A DNA stretch of 64,000 bases from Salvator merianae (GCA_003586115.2 QVOM02000034.1:130049936-130113935), one strand, 5' to 3'; positions 11,986 to 24,681 are shown, numbered from the stretch's first letter. Numbers and translations are program-made. Notes: a model not told the origin generated them from the letters alone.

Positions 11986-14686
11986 TATGCATTCAGTATG
12001 ATTATAAAAGATTTCTGCTTTCCAAAAAGTCATTTTGAGCAACCAAATACTTTTTTGATACTCCTTTTTCAAAGGAAACACTTCTAAGCAGCTTTGGCTA
12101 CAAACAGGACTTATATTCTTTTCAAGCAGCCATCATAATCAACTGATTACAATCATAACTTTACCCCAAATGTTCTAACTCCCTTGAAAATATATTACAT
12201 TATGTGGTTTGTTATCCATTATATCATGATTCCTATGACATGTTTTTGCAACTGTTTTTAATTTAAATTTAAATTTGTTTCTGCTGCAGAATTTTCTTAT
12301 GTTTACCTACAAGTTGCTTGGGAGTTGATGTAGCGTCTGCTTTATGTGCAAAAGGTCCTCAGTTGAACAACTAACTTCTCCCCAGAAGAAGGAAATGACA
12401 GATTACATGGATGTGTCTGTATAGCCACTAGGAATCAATCTCAGTTCCAGGGAGTCCTTACTTTATCTTTTTAAAAAAAAAGTTATTCATAACATTTCAG
12501 TCTTTCTACTGAAGCTTGAAAACTGAGAGAGAAGTTTGTAAATAATGATTGCAAATTTTTAAATTCAGTATAGAACTGAAATCTTACTCTTACTCTTTTT
12601 GCATTATTGCAATGGCATAGTCAATAAATTAATTTTGGATCTGGATTGCCACCACAAGCACACATGCACATGGGCTCATCCATGCAGGTACCACTCCTAT
12701 CCTAACCTTTTTCAAGGAGATCCCAATCAAATGGGGTAGCTCTTCAGGCAAGAGGTGGTAGACTGGCATGCATACATAACTGATGCCTCACTATGGGAAG
12801 TTTGGAACCAAACCAATGAGACAGAAAAGGTATCAAAAAACCAATGATGTTGGTTACTTGTGGAGCTCTGGGCCCTCCTGCTTACTGCCTGGGGTAGCAA
12901 AATGCCCTGCCACACTGCCTCTCTTATCCACACTTTTAAAATACACAAGCCATGACAGAAGGAAGCTTAAATTCTTCACCCCCTAAAAAAAATGCTGTTA
13001 GAGAACAGGCTTCCTTGTGAAGCCTATAGCAATTTCAGGCACTAGGAAGCATCTCATCCCTCTGAGTACTTTAGGAAGTGGACTAGATACTGAATCTCAC
13101 TTTATTGATTGGCTTTAAGCAACAAGAACTAAGTGGTTTGTTCCTTCATGAAGAACATAAAAGGGAAGCTTGGGTGAACTGCCATTCGATTCAGTTCAAA
13201 TGGCGGTAAAGAGGCAGGGGACTGCTAGGTGTTTCGTCTCACAAGCCTGGGCTCTCTTTGACACTTAGGGGTCATTGAAGAGCACATAAGCACCTCAAAA
13301 TTTGCACTGGAATTTTCCTGATCACTCAACCATGCAGTCATCACCATTACTTCTGCATCCATGGCAGCATCACGCTTTTGCAGCATTATGATGTACAGAT
13401 GCACTGACTGCATGTCATGGCACCTGTACAAGCCATTTTGCCCCTCCTCTCTGCATTCCTGCCTGAATCAGCACTCACTTGCACTTGCCTGCTTTGGAAG
13501 AGGCAGCTCACTTAAACTAAACAAAGGTTTTGTTCAAATAGATTTCAGGACATATTGAACACTGTGCTTGTTAACAGCCTCCTTCAACCAGACTTCCTCA
13601 TATCATGAAACTTCCAACTTGGGAGGAAGTTGTGCATCCTTCAAAGGAAATATCAGTAAACAAACTTTCAGACAGACCAAGTAAAGTAAGCAAACATATA
13701 TGTGTCTGAAGTCTAAGTGCTTTTTTATGTACACAATCTTCTTCTGTAGATTGGGGTGGGGGAGGAAAAATATGAAGCAGCAATATGTGGAAGATGGGAA
13801 ATTCTGTAAGCAGAGTACCGTACAGAATACATTTAATTTTACTATGAGGCTGATATGTTTTTGTTAGCACCAATATACCTGGATGCAAAGATCTTCATAA
13901 AACTAAAAGTAATTAGTATAACCATTCAGATTTAAGTATACTACATAAGCTGCCTATGTATCTGGAACAAGGAAAAAATCTAAACTTTGATGTGTTAAGT
14001 ATGTAGCTTTGGGTGGAAAGTGAATTTTATTCCACTCTCCCAACAAATAGTCAGATTAGCTTGCCACACAGTAAAATAAATTTATGTAATTACAAGATTC
14101 CTATGTGAAAGCATATAATAAACAAAGCTCCTGGAGAGTTAAATCACCTACAATTAATAGATTATAACCTATCACTCCCTCCTATGATTATGTTTGTGCT
14201 TCACAACAACATTTTATTTTTATCCATGTACATTTTTTCGCTTCTGAACCAATAAACATACTGTGATCCAGCAGTGCTCTCTTTGTTTAGTTTGCATTTC
14301 TATTCATACACTGTTATCTCCTTCCTATTGTATCAACAGTGTTAGGTTGACCAGTATATGCAGTTTGAGCAGATGAAACAAGACAAGATTGATTCTGCCA
14401 CGGAGTGATGCCAGCACCTGTTACCAAGCTGCCCCGCTAGCTTTATAAACGTTCAAATGTATTCATCAAGCACATCAAATCAGTACAGTGGGGGAGGGAT
14501 ATAAATAAATGGCCAGGATTAAAAGTATCAGTGGTTTACTATAAGAAGTGACTTGTGGGCAAAAATGACAAATGCTCAGAGTGCTGTACAGTGGCTATCC
14601 AACAAATCCTTCACTATTAACTTCTTCTGAGACCTGAAGTTCTCCTTAGGCTAGCAGCTATCACAGGGGGGAAATTCTGGCCTTAC

Positions 14687-14830
14687 CTCCTTTCCTGAGG
14701 GAACGTAGGCAGGATGTTATGGCTGGCTCGGAGGGGGTTTGTCCTGGCCTTCATACGAGCTCTCTGTAGCAACTGCTTGGCCTGCTCATGCCTGGGGCTC
14801 AACTCCAGCTCCTGGTTGGGAACAAAGGCT
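14687..14830 (-). CDS. KIAA1614: KIAA1614 coding exon 4
   Basis: A 144-base exon. Acceptor CTGCCTCGCCTGCAG|A at 14831-14832; donor GGAAAGGAG|GTAAGG with the intron starting at 14686. Enters and leaves in phase 2, open through all 48 codons, encoding about residues 362-410. It contains [20 protein letters not shown] and then a basic stretch [20 protein letters not shown]. Exon 3 (ends CG) gives Arg with its first A; its final AG gives Arg with the first G of the 8403-10123 exon. The basic, helix-forming character leads directly into the conserved block of the next exon. The exon is markedly richer in G and C than its surroundings. Its plus-strand open frame (14714-14911) is a shadow. Confidence 0.85.
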
Positions 14831-16044
14831 CTGCAGGCGAGGCAGCAGGGAGCAAAGAAGAAGCAGAGGATTAGGAAAAAAATAACAAGGATTAAGAGTG
14901 CTTTATGGTGACGGTGGCAACAGTGTAGTAGGGAAACAACACACTCACAGAAGCTGCATTAACTCCCCTGCAGCAGGCTGAGTTAACGCTAGGTGGCACT
15001 TTAATAATCATGATATAACTGATTGCATTGGGCAGGAGAGATTATCAAAACTAGTCACACCAGCAACAAGACAGATAAGATACAAACTGAAAGACCACCT
15101 ACAGGGAGGCCAGTTTAAAATAGATGCCTGCCTTCATAAACTCAAGACATGGGCAGCAACTCACTTGTACTGTGTCTTAAAGGAAATCAACAGCTGCACT
15201 AGACAGTGTGTTAAAACATGGTCCATGCGCAACCAAGGACACTAAAGAATGAGAGGTGGGGAGGAAATGCTCTCTCACACAAGCAGAAGATGACACATTG
15301 TTCAAAGAAAAACAGTCATTAATAGGATCTGCAGAGATTTGTTTTTAAAATCCTAACAGCCTCCCTTTAAAAAAATGAGCCAGGACAAATTTTAAAAATT
15401 TGGCATACAGCATGTCACATATATTCCATAGAGTTCCACAACAGCCAAATCTATATCTAATTACTAATTACTCTGCCAAGATCCAGTGGTGACTTTTCAA
15501 GTATTCCTGAAGTTCTCAATCAATCTGAAGAACTAGGTTACTACAGATAGTGACAGGGCAGAAGAAACTTATTTAGACATCGTGCAGAAATCTGAAAAAA
15601 ACAAAATGGACTTTTATTTGAATCACACAGCAAATCTATAGCAGAGTTACTGCTGAATCCATATTGCTTCAACAGTGGTGGCACCCGCACCCATCAGCTA
15701 AGATGGTTTTGCTGCACAACGGCTGACAGTCCATTGCACAGTTGTGCCACACAGCTGTATTGGCACAACTAGACATTGACAGGCACAACATGAAAACTGG
15801 AAATTCTAGCTTTCATGATGCAACAGTACTGTTTTTCTGTAACTGACGCTATGATAGGGAGACAGTGGCACTGGCAACAAAATTGCCTTTCAATGTGAAT
15901 GACTGGGAATCTATTCCTGCAATATGGGTCTGTGCATGGTAAGCAAAAATGCAGGTAAAAATTACCCAGTTTCTTGCCCTGACCCATGTTCCTCCTGTCA
16001 CTGTTCAGACATGGTCATTGTGCAGCTGTCTCATGCAGCAAATC
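14831..16044. other. KIAA1614 intron 3, left part
   Basis: No exon, RNA gene or clear repeat was recognised in this 1.2 kb. Confidence 0.5.
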
Positions 16045-17227
16045 TGGTGATATTTGTTTATTTCTATACCGACCTTCAGTGTAATTCCAGAGTGGTATAC
16101 AGGATAATCAACAAAGATAATAAAAAGAGTAAAAATCTAAGGAATAAAATAAGACAATGAAAACGCTAAAACTAAGAAAGTAAAAACAGCAGGACAGCAA
16201 AAAGATAATGATAATAGTGACAATGATGAAAGAAAAGAACAAGCTATTTAAAATCGAACCAAAAGTAAAATAAGATTCTAAAATGTATTATTATTATAAC
16301 AGTAAATGCTAGGCAATCTAATTTCTGAATATCAGTATACTTCCCACTAGATGCTTAAAAATATCAAAAAAGGACACTTGCTGCAACTCCCTGGGAAAGT
16401 ATTCCACAGAAGGGGAGCCATTATTGAGAAAGCCTATTCCTACACTTGTTAAAGAATGGTAATGTCTAGGCGGGGTCTCCTAACAATCTCAGACAATGGG
16501 CTGGTATCTACTGGAGGAGACGCTCCTTAAAATAAGTGGGGCTTGAGTTGTACAGAACTTTATGCAAAATCATTACAACCTTGAACTAGGCTCAGATACC
16601 AATAGGAAGCCAGCACAGATCTTTAAGTACAGGAGGAGTGTGACTGCAACTAGAAATGTGAATCATTACCCTAACTATTGTATTTTGCTCTAGTTATAAT
16701 CTCCTAACAGTCATCAAGGGTAGCCCCACATAGAACACATGGCAATAATTCAGCCTGGAAACCATGAGAACACGGGTCAGAGTGACCATGTACTCTCTAT
16801 TGAGGAAAGACTTCAGTTGTCTGATAAGGTGGAGCAGACCATAGGTGCTCCTAGACACTGCTGCCAGCTGAACCTAGAGATGAATTCAAAAGAACACCTG
16901 GGTGTCTCACCTGTTCCTTCTAGGGGAGAACAACCCATCCAGAACAGGATACCTAGGACAAACAACACCTCCATCTTTGTCTGGGTTAAGTTTCAATTTA
17001 TTGCATCCAACCCTTCTCTGTCTTCAAGCACTGGTTACATACTTGCACTGCCTCACTTGACGAAGATGGAAGGGAGATGTGCATTGGTGCCACCGAATTC
17101 CAAATCTCCTGATGACCATACCCAGCTGTCTCATGTAAATATTGAAAAGCATGGGGGGAATCAAGATCAATCCCTGGGGACCCTCGCAAGTGAGCTCCCA
17201 AGGAGGCAAGCAGAAATCCCCCAGGTG
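16045..17227 (-). mobile_element. Old L2-like LINE with reverse transcriptase remnants
   Basis: Read on the minus strand, this is a decayed LINE. Near its 5' side, frame fragments resemble reverse transcriptase: MLFNIYMRQLGMVIRRFGIR matches the LLFNIYM-type motif that precedes the YADD box, and SSSSEAVQVCNQCLKTEKGW matches the helix after it. The catalytic YADD itself is lost. The 3' end at 16045-16085 reads, on the minus strand, AAGGTCGGTATAGAAATAAA. Frameshifts and stops are frequent, so it is inactive. A young CR1 copy abuts it at 17228. The plus-strand open frame at 16739-17230 is not a gene. Confidence 0.7.
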
Positions 17228-18440
17228 TAGAATCATAGAATCATAGAGTTGGAAGGGACCTCCAGGGTCATCAAGTCCAACCCCTGCTCAATGTGGGATT
17301 CACTAAAGCATCCCAGACAGACATCTGTCCAACCTTTCCTTGAAGACCTCCAGTGAAGGAGAGCCCACCACCTCCTGCGGTAATCTGTTCCAATGACTGA
17401 TTGCCCTTACAGTCAGAAAGTTTTTCCTAATATATAGCCTGTATCTACTCCCTTGAAGTTTCATCCCATTGTTTCTAGTCCTTCCTTCTTGCGCAGCTGA
17501 GAATAGGGCCAATCCTTCTGCACTGTGACAGCCCTTCAAATACTTGAAAACAGCTATCATGTCTCCTCTCAGTCTTCTCTTCTGCAGGTTAAACATTCCT
17601 AGGTCCTTTAACCATTCCTTGTAGGACATGGTTTGCAGACCACTCACCATTTTGGTCGCCCTTCTCTGAACATTTTCCAGTTTGTCAATGTCTTTTTTAA
17701 ATTGGGGTACCCAGAACTGGACACAATACTCCAGATGAGGTCTGACCAAGGAAGAGTAAAGAGGGATAATTACTTCTCGTGATCTAGACTCTATGTTCTT
17801 CTTGATACATCCCAGGATGGTGTTTGCTTTTTTTGCAGCTGCATCACACTGTTGACTCATGTTTAATCTGTGATCTACCAGTACACCCAGATCCTTTTCA
17901 CATGTGCTGCTGCTCAGTGAGATTCCTCCCATTCTGTATTGGACATTGTCATTTTTCTTACCCAGACATAAAACTTTGCATTTCTCCCTGTTAAATGTCA
18001 TTCTGTTAGTTTCAGCCCACTGTTCAAGCTTGTCCAAATCATTTTGAATGCTCTCCTTCTCCTCCCTAGTGTTAGCAACCCCTCCTAGCTTTGTGTCATC
18101 TGCAAATTTGAACAGCGTCCCCTCAACTCCTTTATCCAGATCATTTATAAAAATGTTGAACAGCACCGGGCCCAAGACAGAGCCTTGCGGTACCCCACTC
18201 GAGATAGTCTTCCAATCGGATGTGAAGCCATTTATGACCACTTTTTGAGTACGATCACTAAGCCAGTTATGAATCCACCTAACGGTTGTCCTGTCAGTCC
18301 CATATTTGATCATTTTTTCAATAAGTATAGTTTGAGACACCTTGTCAAATGCTTTGCTAAAGTCAAGATATACTATGTCCACAGCCTTTCCTTGATCGAT
18401 CCATTCAGTAATTTTGTCATAAAAGGAAATGAGATTAGTG
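17228..18440 (-). mobile_element. CR1 LINE, 5'-truncated, open RT frame
   Basis: The 3' tip at 17228-17250 is the diagnostic CR1 ending (minus strand ATTCTATGATTCTA), followed by the conserved GACCCTGGAGGTCCC region. An uninterrupted frame ends at 17303 and runs back to the truncation point near 18440, encoding the rest of the reverse transcriptase. Visible are DIVYLDFSKAFDKVS, SGVPQGSVLGPVLFNIFIND, the catalytic FADD box in LFKFADDTKLGG, and the CR1 tail ISHWNRLPQEVV ... LEVFKERLDRCLSG. Full-length CR1 ORF2 also carries an N-terminal endonuclease, absent here, so the copy cannot move by itself. The open frame over about 380 codons shows it is recent. The upstream residues of the frame (to 18490) are probably flanking sequence. 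Confidence 0.92.
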
Positions 18441-20412
18441 TATGCTTTGCATTCAGTCCCAAAGATAGGACCAGAACTATTGTAAAGCAATGCCTTCAGA
18501 TTCTATGTCCTGAAGGCACTCCAAAAGGATACCATGGAGAAGCATTGAGCAAACACTTCCCTCTGTCCAGTTTCCATTACAGAAATAGTGTGCAATTTCC
18601 AAAATCTGCTACCAGGGGAATGTGGTTGCTGATGAAAGTTTCTATGGTAGCTGTGCAATGTTTGTACCACAAGTGGTACATACAAGCAAATTAAAGGCAA
18701 GATCTGCACACGCGGTCTGCAGCCCTTGCTTCAGCTGAGGAACGGAGGAGGGCTGTCTGCTTCGCCCTCATGACCCAGATTGTGCAAACTTCAAGGCCAG
18801 AAAAAGGAAGATACCAGGCTTTGAATTTTCCAACCAGGGCCATGACGCAAATCATTGGAAACAGCTCCAGAAGTTGGCCATTTTTGGCACGTCATGTGGA
18901 CCTGGGCATCAGGAACGGAAATAGGCTACTCAGCAGTCACTGGCCCTCCACACGGTGGCCACAGGAGTGAACCAAGCCCATGTTACCTTCTGCAGAGTGG
19001 GTTTTACTGCTCTGCAAAAGGAGCACTCTAAGCGGTGGATTCTGCCCTTGGGAGTAGGCCAGGCACCAGATGGATGCAGCGATGAAGAGTCACATGCTGC
19101 TGTACTCTTGTAGCTGAGGGGATGCTGTCCCCACCCCATGCAGGCAGTAAAAACAGTAAAACAGTAAAAAATTACTGTTCTAGCTAATCTATTCTTTTTG
19201 AGTTTATAATAATTTTGTTGTGGGTCACCCTGAGAACTTCAGGTACAATGGGAGATAGAAAAGTAAATCAATCAATCAATCAATCATTTCCTACTCTGCC
19301 TAAATCAGGATCTCTGTTTCACAAGATCTGAATGGCTTAAACACTGTCCTGCGCTACTTTTTCTTTTTTTCCTCTCAACTCCATCATTTCTGAATACTAT
19401 AATATTAAGGAAGTAGGAGGGAATCAACATCCTACTATGTTCCAGCATTTGACCCATTTCTGTTGTTATCCACCCCTACTATACACACTCACTCAGTGCT
19501 TCCCTATTGGCCTTCTGCATAATCTTCATGATTATTTTAATCAGCTCAAGAGTCACTGTGGCTGGTCTGAGCTTAACTCTTTCCATACAGTTTGCAAATC
19601 TTACATTAAAGATAGTGTGGACTTTTGATATATACAGATCATCTCCTCCTGAGGAATTCTTTCAGAAAAGAAAATATTTGAATGTTTTATAGAAAAACGG
19701 TTTCCCACCAACACACGAGAAGAATTTAATTTCCATCAAAACCAGCAGGATTACACTAGAGCTAGTACCATCTTAAACTGATGCTGCCGGTTTACACATG
19801 TTATCTCAGTCCTTGTAGAAATGATTCCAGAGTGGAGGAAACAGACAAAAACAGTGCAGTAGTAGAGGACTGTTGTCTTCTCCAAAGGCCCCTCTATCAC
19901 AAATTGTCCCAGTGGAGGAGGTTTCTTAGAATTTATAATAACAGTGAGGGGTTTTTCTGTTTTGCATATTTTTCATTACAGTACACTCTGAAAGGATTTG
20001 GATACATTAGCAAAGGATACAAAGAAACAAAATAAATCACACATACATGTTTGCAGTGCGCTCTAAAATCTAGGCAATTTGTCTGCTGAATGACAGGCTA
20101 TTTCTCCACAGGAGCAAGCAAAAGCTGAGTAGAGAGAGAGCTGGCTCAGATGCAGCTGAGCTTATCTGGAAGGCTGTTTCCATGGCTGCTGCCCTAGTCA
20201 ATGAGAGAGATCTTGGTGCCTGCACATGGAGGGCAATTTTTTTGCTTCCATGACAACTGCCCATGCTGTGCAGGTACAAGCAGCAACTCTTTCCATTCAG
20301 CTTGTAGTAGCTAAATGGCCACTGACAGCCAAATCAACAGGACAGGGTTATTTCAGAGCTGGATATCCCTACTTTGAAGTCACTGGACCCAATTCCACCA
20401 TGGCGGTGAACA
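18441..20412. other. KIAA1614 intron 3, middle
   Basis: No exon is recognised. The 18690-19130 stretch is richer in G and C than its surroundings but has no convincing frame; it shares CCAGAAGTTGGCCATTTT with sequence near 31010, suggesting an unnamed dispersed repeat. A SINE-type tail with an AATC microsatellite lies at 19200-19288. Confidence 0.45.
19200..19288 (+). repeat. SINE/LINE 3' tail with (AATC)n
   Basis: GTGGGTCACCCTGAGAACTT, then GGGAGATAGAAAAGTAAATC and about six AATC units (19264-19287). Same tail type as at 1.6, 39.65 and 54.6 kb, here ending in a tetranucleotide run. Confidence 0.6.
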
Positions 20413-20497
20413 NNNNNNNNNNNNNNNNNNNNNNNNNNNNNNNNNNNNNNNNNNNNNNNNNNNNNNNNNNNNNNNNNNNNNNNNNNNNNNNNNNNNN
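20413..20497. other. Assembly gap (85 N)
   Basis: A run of 85 unknown bases. It lies at the left edge of a G-rich minisatellite, a likely reason for assembly failure. Open frames drawn across it are meaningless. Confidence 0.97.
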
Positions 20498-20815
20498 GGG
20501 GGCATGGGGTAGTGGGAAGCAGTCGTGGCAGTGGGGGAGGGTGGCAGGAGGCGGCTGCAGTCACAGCTGCACCGATGGACATCAGGAGATGGGGAGGTGG
20601 TGGGAGGTGGCAGGGGGCATCAGGGGAGGCTGGCGGGAGGTGGCTGCACTGGCAGTCGCAGACATCAGGGGATGGGGTGGCAGGAGACAGCTGCAGCCAC
20701 AATTGTGGCAGTGGATGTCGGTGGATTGGGGGGAGTGGCGTGGGCCATGGGCCAGAGGTAGCCACAGCAGTGGGGGCATTGGGAGGGCAGCAGGAGGCAG
20801 CCTGACTGGATCTGT
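20498..20815 (+). repeat. G-rich minisatellite
   Basis: Imperfect units of roughly 60-75 bases with recurring parts GACATCAGGRGATGGGG, GGYGGGAGGTGGCTGCA and GGCAGTSG. Runs of GGGG, GGTGG and GGAGG repeat every few bases on the plus strand. The array is cut by the assembly gap, so its true length is unknown. The long open frames in several phases are a by-product of base bias. Confidence 0.7.
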
Positions 20816-20840
20816 TTCTTGCTGAAACAGACTCGGAGCT

Positions 20841-20867
20841 GGGATTATCCGAATTTAGGATAATTCC
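20841..20867. repeat. Short palindrome
   Basis: GGGATTATCC, a 7-base centre, then GGATAATTCC form an almost perfect inverted repeat directly after the minisatellite. It may be the end of a miniature transposon; no partner was found. Confidence 0.4.
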
Positions 20868-21801
20868 ATTCCAGGCAGGAAAGTCCTCGGAAAAACCAGT
20901 AATACAATTTAGCATCTGGTTTCTAAGGACTTAAGCCGGCCTCTATCTTCAAAAAATATGAGGTGTAACCATGGCCAAGGAAAAGTATTTAAGAGCTCTT
21001 GGTAAGGTTGGCATCTGTGTTACCATCTTCCTCTGTGACTCTGATCTGCTGGTTTACATTACTGATCCTGCTTTTGCTCTATGTTAGTGATAAGAAGGTG
21101 GAAGTTATTTTTTCCCCAAGGTCCAGAGCCAGTGAGAAGATCTGGGAGTTAACTGGAATAGTTATATAATGATTTGGGTATCACGCTGGAATGTCAGCTG
21201 TGGAAGTATTTTTGTGTTTACTGGTGCTTATTCCTTTGAGATATTTTATCAATAAACCCTGACGTGCTGCTAGAACTGCTCTTCTCCTAAGGAAATACAA
21301 TACATACAATGTGTGAAACTATTATAAAATGTAATTAGACTGCTGTGAAAGAAAACATATTTGTGCTGAGTTGGGGCAAAAATGTTATTATAATACATGC
21401 AACATTATTCCAGTAAGCACCTTCAATTTCAAATTGCTTCAGATGCAAAGAATCATGCTCATAAATAGATGGAGTCAGCTAAAGGACACATTTCAGAATA
21501 AAATGCTCCCACTTTGATTCAAAAATGCTACTACCTCCCATCCCTCTCTATATAGCTGGTTTTTTTATTCAGCTCTGTCAGCTAAAAGGCATTAGATCCA
21601 TTAATTCTGAGGCTATCTTCTAAGCCATAGAAGGTCAAAGAATTGAACAGGCTGATTGCAGTGCTGAATAGCAATCACAATATCAGCAAAAATTAGTCAG
21701 AACTGCTTGAAGTTCTCCATTTGTTTATATAACTTTTTTCTGTGTGAGACGAAGGTAGCTGGACAAGCTGGACATGGATTTGATATAAATCTCTTTGGCC
21801 T

Positions 21802-22336
21802 CAGTCACACCTTACTTTTTATTTGAATGGAGGTCGACCTGTGTCCAGAGGGGTCAGACATGAAAGTCCACTTCCGTTTTTTTCTGTGGACTTTCTTTCT
21901 GTGATTGGGACTATCCACTATGCAAATTATCCCAGCACTAAATCCATTTCTGCTGCAAGAAACAGACTTTAGAGAAGGGGTGCAGGGAAAGAAGTCTGAC
22001 CCATGCAAGAGCAGGGAGGACCCCACCTGTGCTGCTGCCATCACGTTGCATCTTCATGGATTCCCTTGCCTGGTAAAAGGTAAGTTTCTGCATGGCCGCT
22101 ACACCCAGCGCTGCCCCCGGCACCCTTCTGCCATGACTCCCACTCCCCCTGGCCCACCACTGCCCCACTATATTCCCATCACACTGAAGCTTACCTTTTA
22201 CCAGGCAAAGGGGATACATGAAAACTTGGAGGAGGGCAGCAGCAGCACAGTAGGTGCGATCAGCCCATTCCAAGTAAAGAAATGCCTGACTTCTCTGTCT
22301 GTCACTGAGACAAACTATCTAGTTAGGGTGTGACTG
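21802..22336. mobile_element. Foldback MITE-like element with CAGTCACACC ends
   Basis: The ends match as inverted repeats in 12 of 13 bases (CAGTCACACCTTA and, from the right, CAGTCACACCCTA). Inside, two arms of about 70-80 bases (22023-22095 and 22175-22257) are inverted copies of each other and share TTGCCTGGTAAAAGGTAAG exactly. No transposase is encoded. CA-starting ends suggest a hAT-type source, but I see no clear 8-bp target duplication. It lies 118 bases from KIAA1614 exon 3. Confidence 0.65.
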
Positions 22337-22453
22337 CTGTTTTCCACTGCTATATTTCAACACAGTTGATTATTCAGTTTTTAGGGCTACATTGTCTGGT
22401 CTTAGCAAACAAAAATGAGGGCGCTCTGCCCACCAAAAGCTCTGAAATCTTAC

Positions 22454-22517
22454 CGGTAGCCTTCAGAATCCTGTAAGGAAACTCCAGAATCCCAATCTAT
22501 GTCATTTGTCAAAATTT
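22454..22517 (-). CDS. KIAA1614: KIAA1614 coding exon 3
   Basis: A 64-base exon: acceptor TTTTATGTTTCAACAG|AA at 22518-22519, donor GGCTACCG|GTAAGA with the intron starting at 22453. Entry phase 1 matches exon 2 (G|AA gives Glu) and exit phase 2 matches exon 4. It encodes EILTNDIDWDSGVSLQDSEG, about residues 341-361, an acidic segment with the look of a short conserved linear motif. It is too short for an open-frame scan; the support is the pair of good splice sites, the phase match on both sides and the clean peptide. Confidence 0.85.
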
Positions 22518-24681
22518 CTGTTGAAACATAAAAGAGAAATGTATACATAACTTGGTACACCATAGCCAACACCACACAGTATTTATGAAGGGAAAATATT
22601 TATATTCAGTGTCCCTAACCCTGTGCCGGATCACTCCACCCAGCCCAACATTGTCTCAGCACAGCACAGGGCAATGCACACCAGTCGGAAACAACCTTTG
22701 CCACTAAGCATCTTTGCGCTGGACCCACAACTAATCTGTCCTGTGGACTGTTCTCTCTGCTCCAAGAATCTTTGCTTTAAAAAAAAAAAAAGGAAGATCA
22801 GCTGGCATCCTTTAAGTCTCAATTACTTCTGGTTCTGGTAATGTGATTTGTACTTATTCCCAAACATGGCGACAAGGTAGATAGGTGTAACATTTGTTTC
22901 TAATGAGTGGCAAATGCCTTTTAGAAATGACAACTCCTTGAAAACCCATGGATCTTTATTATACCCAAGGGCAGCAAATTGCAAAACAACTCTTCTTTGA
23001 ACCTTCCACAGAAAAAAGTGAACTTTTTGTGGGCAGTTGCTTTTCCCTTATTTGCTTGATGTTTGATGGAACACTATTTTACCTTACACAGGAATATCCC
23101 TGAAAGATCTCTTGCCAAGTTCTATCCAGACCATGTCCATGATCATGAAAGGCTGTTCACTAGTTACCTGCATTTCTGCGAGCCCAAAAGTCAAAAAAAC
23201 CAAAGCAAACTACAGACAAGCACAACCAGATTTCCACTGGATATGTGTACTGGGTTATCTATTCCTTGTCTAAATCTATAGGCTTCTGCTGCTGGGAGAA
23301 GCAATTCTGTAGCAGGTGGATGGGGGAGGTGGCCCCATCCTCAGCGCCCACTTCATCTCCAGTTTGGAACAAGGTGGTGCCATTTTCTGTGACCACCCCA
23401 TGCAGAGCAGGAAGAAGCCGTCCTGCTTTGAAGGCACCTTTGCAAAAAACTATGCCACAAAACGGCTTGTGCAATCACTTTGGAGGCACCCACTGCTGCC
23501 AAAAATGGAGATGGGATGGCAGTGGGCACCTTTTCAGAATGACAAGTGCACCCTATTTTGGTAAATGAGGATGTGGCCTATGTGTGGTCCAACACATGGT
23601 TAACAATCACTGATGACTTTTTGGTAAAAATTAATAACAGGCACTGGATGGATCCTTTCCTCCCCCTGCATCCTCCTTCATTTTTATTATTAAAGGAAGG
23701 AAGGAAACTCTAGCTGGCATGAATGGCAGTATGGTGACATAACAAATTTGACCCTGCCACCTGACATAATCTCTTCCAAAAAGCATATAAATGAATGTAA
23801 ATTGTACATGTCATTTATACTTTCCCTAGAAGTCACAAGGACACAGTAGGAGGCATCAGTGGCATCAGTGGGAGCAGTCAGTGGCATGATCTTGAGACTA
23901 TGGATTGCAGGTCAAGAGGGAGAAAAAAGGAAAGCCAGTTGAAGTTGGCAAGGTTATTGCAACTCCTGAGGCTCAGGATTTAAGGGACAAATGCGGAACT
24001 TGTAACAAAAGAAGCAGTATAGATAGATCATGATATGGAACTAGTTACAAAAGAAGTGGCACTTTGCAGATCATCAGAGAGCCTTATGCCATAATGCTAA
24101 GTTTCATGGATGAATGCAGGGAGGAGTAGAGAAAAGTTAACAAGTCCAAACATAAAATAGCACATCCTCTTTGACATTTGCCCTTTCATTCAGATGTTTG
24201 GTTTTTTTTACAGAATTCACTAGGAAGAAACTTAAATTGCTCCAGGTTTAGAATAAATCCTGAGCACTGTCAACTTTAACAAGTGATACATGCAATAAAT
24301 TTGGTGTAGTGATGGTGGCCGGTATTCTCCCTGCCACCTGTTTGCTAGCTTGCTGTCAAAATGTTTCCAAAGCGAGCAAGGAACTCAACAGGTGGTTGGG
24401 GTGAGCAAGGATGGGAAAGCAGCTGGGGAAAGGAGATGGCAAAAAATGATCCAACAGGTTTAAAACAGACCTCATTTTTACTGGTTTCATGCACAACTAT
24501 GCACCTTAGAGGGACACACTGCTGGTGGCAGTGTCACCAAGACTCTTACAGAAAAGGAGGGAGACAGTTACATCTTGTATCCATTTTAGATTATGTTTTG
24601 CCCACTCTCTCAAATCCAACCAAGTTACAACAATACTGCTATTTTTTCAGCCCCATCCCCCTCACATACACATAACATTAC
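22518..24681. other. KIAA1614 intron 2
   Basis: No exon recognised. Open frames at 22.6-23.6 kb on both strands overlap one another and show no family resemblance. A 13-A run lies near 22779. Nothing else is supported. Confidence 0.5.

Larger units (their letters stand above)
10124..14686. other. KIAA1614 intron 4
   Basis: A 4.56 kb intron without recognisable exons. It holds a hairpin (10470-10500), an L2-like LINE fragment (11625-11710) and a palindromic dispersed repeat (11878-11985). The remainder is AT-rich and unremarkable. Confidence 0.6.

Noticed and set aside
14714..14911. Plus-strand frame of 65 codons
   Set aside because: Shadow of KIAA1614 exon 4.
16739..17230. 163-codon plus-strand frame
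   Set aside because: It is antisense to the old L2-like LINE.
20226..20915. Long frames on both strands across the N run
   Set aside because: They include unknown bases and reflect G-rich minisatellite composition.
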